The notes below the pieces were generated by a model, which saw only the letters and a list, made by a program, of their open reading frames with translations, ran no database searches and was not told the origin of the DNA. A stretch of 7,855 bases of DNA from Desulfotignum sp. (lineage in GTDB: Bacteria > Desulfobacterota > Desulfobacteria > Desulfobacterales > Desulfobacteraceae), in the NCBI GenBank assembly GCA_021737445.1, contig JAIPDY010000150.1:1-7855 (forward strand), written 5' to 3'. The position numbers and the translations under genes were made by a program. Of this stretch, positions 6,496 to 7,855 are shown one piece after another. Every line of letters begins with the position of its first letter. The stretch's first letter is position 1.

Positions 6496-6519
6496 AGGCC
6501 CCGGAGGTTTTTGTTTGGG
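6480..6519 (+). terminator. Probable intrinsic terminator of the sigma-54 activator gene
   Basis: A perfect 8-bp GC-rich stem, GGGGCCTT (6480-6487) with AAGGCCCC (6495-6502), closes a 7-nt loop. A T-rich stretch (TTTTTGTTT) begins five bases after the stem, slightly far for a classic terminator. The stop codon TGA (6493-6495) lies in the loop and stem. A competing hairpin, GGGAAGG (6470-6476) with CCTTCCC (6484-6490), uses the same left arm. In the minus direction no T tract follows, so it would not obviously end AOR transcription. Confidence 0.6.
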
Positions 6520-6550
6520 GGCGTTATGTTTTGTTTTTCAAAAATATAAG
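6496..6550. other. Short convergent intergenic spacer between activator and AOR genes
   Basis: 55 bp between two convergent stop codons. It contains the right arm and T tract of the activator's hairpin. I see no separate terminator for the minus-strand AOR gene, only a short AT-rich stretch (TTTTTGAAAAA read on the minus strand) just after its stop. Confidence 0.6.
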
Positions 6551-7855
6551 TTATTTGCCGGATTCCGGGGCTGGTATGCCGTCTTCATCCCACCCCCTGA
6601 GGCGGTAATAATCCTGGACCAGTTGGGTGAGTTCGGTTTCGGTGATGCCGCTGCCGTTGGGCAGCTTTTCGGTGAGCAGGCGTTTGGGCAGAAAATCATC
6701 AGCTTTGGTTAAGCCTTCCTGCAGGTTGAACCGGCGGGTCAGGTCCGTGACCCTGGCGGCCATGATTGTCAGTCCATCTTTTGACAGGTCTGTTCCGGTG
6801 GCCATGGACACCAGGGCGGACAGCTCCTCCCAGGGATAAAAATCCCGGTAGAAACGGCACAGGATAAAGGTGTCGAACAGGGTGCACCGGTCCTCAAAAT
6901 CCAGAAACATTTCCGCCTTGCCGTCAATCTGGTCTGGATCGATCATTCCGGCCAGCTCAGGCTTGTAAAAGGTGCTGCGCAGATGACATGCCCCCCGGGG
7001 ACTGACCGCATAGGCCAGGCCCATGCCTTTCAAAACTCTGGGGTCATACCCGGCCGGCTCCATGCCTTTGACATGTACGGCCAGGTTTGCCATGCCCATT
7101 TCCGGGGCCGCGGTTTTGATGCCGTCGGCCAGAAGACCGCCGAGTCCCTCCCGCCGGGCGATTTTTTCCAGCAGATCTGCCACGGCATCTGCATCCCCGT
7201 ATGCCAGCGTTTCTTTGATATTTCCCCGGTCAGATGCTTCGATGGCCAGGGCCGCCAGGTTGCCGGCGGTGATGGTATCCAGTCCTAATCGATCGCAGAT
7301 ATCGTTGAGCCAGGCGATCTCCTCTATGCTGTCGATCATGCACAGCCCGCCGAATGCATAGATGGTTTCATATTCCGGCCCTTCCAGTTTTAGTCCTGCA
7401 TGGCGGCCTTCTTTGACCGTGACCAGTTTGCCGCATCCCATGAAACAGGTCTTGCAGGAGCGCGGCCTTGCCCCCAGTTTTTCGGCCATGGCTGCGGCAT
7501 TGATCTTTTCATAATGATCACACCTGCCCTGGGACCAGTATCTGGCAGGAAACGCACCGGCCTTGTTCAACCCCTCCACCATGACCGGGGTGCCCTGTCC
7601 CCGGTAGGTCCGGGTGGCCGGGTGCTGGTTCAGGTCTTTGGCCATGGTTTTGGCGTATTGTTTCATGGCATCAGGATCATGGAAGGTTTTTTTCTGCTCC
7701 CCATGGAACACCAGGGCCTTGATGTTTTTTGACCCCAGAACTGCACCCATGCCGGTGCGGCCGGCGGACCGCCAGTAATCGTTTTCAATGACGGCAAACG
7801 TGACCTGGTTTTCACCGGCCGGGCCGATGACCAGGGCAGCGGCATCTTTTTTGCC
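6551..7855 (-). CDS. aor: Aldehyde:ferredoxin oxidoreductase family protein (C-terminal 434 aa; 5' end beyond window)
   Basis: Tungsten (or molybdenum) bis-pyranopterin enzyme predicted to oxidise aldehydes to acids, passing electrons to ferredoxin through one 4Fe-4S cluster. The frame is open to the right edge; the ATG at 7750 is internal, since family sequence continues upstream (LVIGPAGENQVTFAVIENDYWRSAGRTG). Roughly 150-200 N-terminal residues are missing. In fragment numbering, cluster cysteines are CKTCFMGC (134, 137, 141), with the fourth ligand likely C333 in DTFILC. The pterin motif DRLGLD (188-193) is intact; the second, usually DxxGLC, is altered to DTFILC (328-333). GPEYET (E161) and RGACH (H291) probably correspond to the active-site Glu and His of the Pyrococcus enzyme. 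Stop is TAA at 6551. Its promoter is outside the window. It may supply acids to the nearby ligase or run in reverse on activated acids; substrate is unknown. A BamB-like role in aromatic reduction is less likely. Confidence 0.93.
   Translation of the reverse strand, partial: GKKDAAALVIGPAGENQVTFAVIENDYWRSAGRTGMGAVLGSKNIKALVFHGEQKKTFHDPDAMKQYAKTMAKDLNQHPATRTYRGQGTPVMVEGLNKAGAFPARYWSQGRCDHYEKINAAAMAEKLGARPRSCKTCFMGCGKLVTVKEGRHAGLKLEGPEYETIYAFGGLCMIDSIEEIAWLNDICDRLGLDTITAGNLAALAIEASDRGNIKETLAYGDADAVADLLEKIARREGLGGLLADGIKTAAPEMGMANLAVHVKGMEPAGYDPRVLKGMGLAYAVSPRGACHLRSTFYKPELAGMIDPDQIDGKAEMFLDFEDRCTLFDTFILCRFYRDFYPWEELSALVSMATGTDLSKDGLTIMAARVTDLTRRFNLQEGLTKADDFLPKRLLTEKLPNGSGITETELTQLVQDYYRLRGWDEDGIPAPESGK

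Noticed and set aside
6551..7855. BamB-type benzoyl-CoA reductase subunit
   Set aside because: BamB belongs to the AOR family, but no other bam-type subunit is in the window and the motifs fit general AOR. The missing N-terminus leaves this only unlikely, not excluded.

Overview
The window is gene-dense bacterial DNA of moderate GC content. Its gene set is a class II photolyase, an acyl-CoA dehydrogenase, an AMP-forming acyl-CoA ligase, a LiuR-like MerR regulator, a PAS-containing sigma-54 activator and a tungsten/molybdopterin-type aldehyde:ferredoxin oxidoreductase. Together these suggest an anaerobic fatty- or aromatic-acid-degrading Desulfobacterota (former Deltaproteobacteria), most like a Desulfobacteraceae sulfate reducer. 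This is inferred from gene content and protein style; no rRNA or other phylogenetic marker is present.

Region 1 (4607 down to 1, minus strand) reads as one tightly packed operon: merR-type regulator, acyl-CoA ligase, acyl-CoA dehydrogenase, class II CPD photolyase. The three junctions overlap by 1, 8 and 4 nt. The photolyase runs off the left edge, so it has no stop codon in the window; 451 codons are visible and intact. The ligase activates a free carboxylic acid to its CoA thioester and the dehydrogenase makes the first alpha,beta-desaturation. The regulator probably senses an acyl-CoA from this route. The light-dependent DNA-repair enzyme at the operon's end is the unexpected member.

Region 2 (4530-4719) is the divergent control region. 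On the minus strand it has a perfect TTGACA box followed by an ACGT-containing dyad (TTAACGTTTACGTAAA) that overlaps the likely -10. This fits an autoregulated repressor. A sigma-54-like -24 element lies closer to the regulator gene, but its -12 element is poor.

Region 3 (4720-6495, plus strand) encodes a 591-residue sigma-54 enhancer-binding protein with two N-terminal PAS-like sensory domains, a complete AAA+ core with GAFTGA, and a Fis-type HTH. A strong hairpin with a following T-rich stretch covers its stop codon.

Region 4 (6551-7855, minus strand) is the C-terminal 434 residues of an aldehyde:ferredoxin oxidoreductase-family protein. It converges on the activator gene, and its N-terminus lies beyond the right edge.

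The likely theme is anaerobic oxidation of aldehydes and acids: aldehyde to acid (AOR), acid to acyl-CoA (ligase), acyl-CoA to enoyl-CoA (dehydrogenase), under two layers of regulation. The substrate cannot be read from the sequence. I see no RNA genes, mobile elements or CRISPR arrays.
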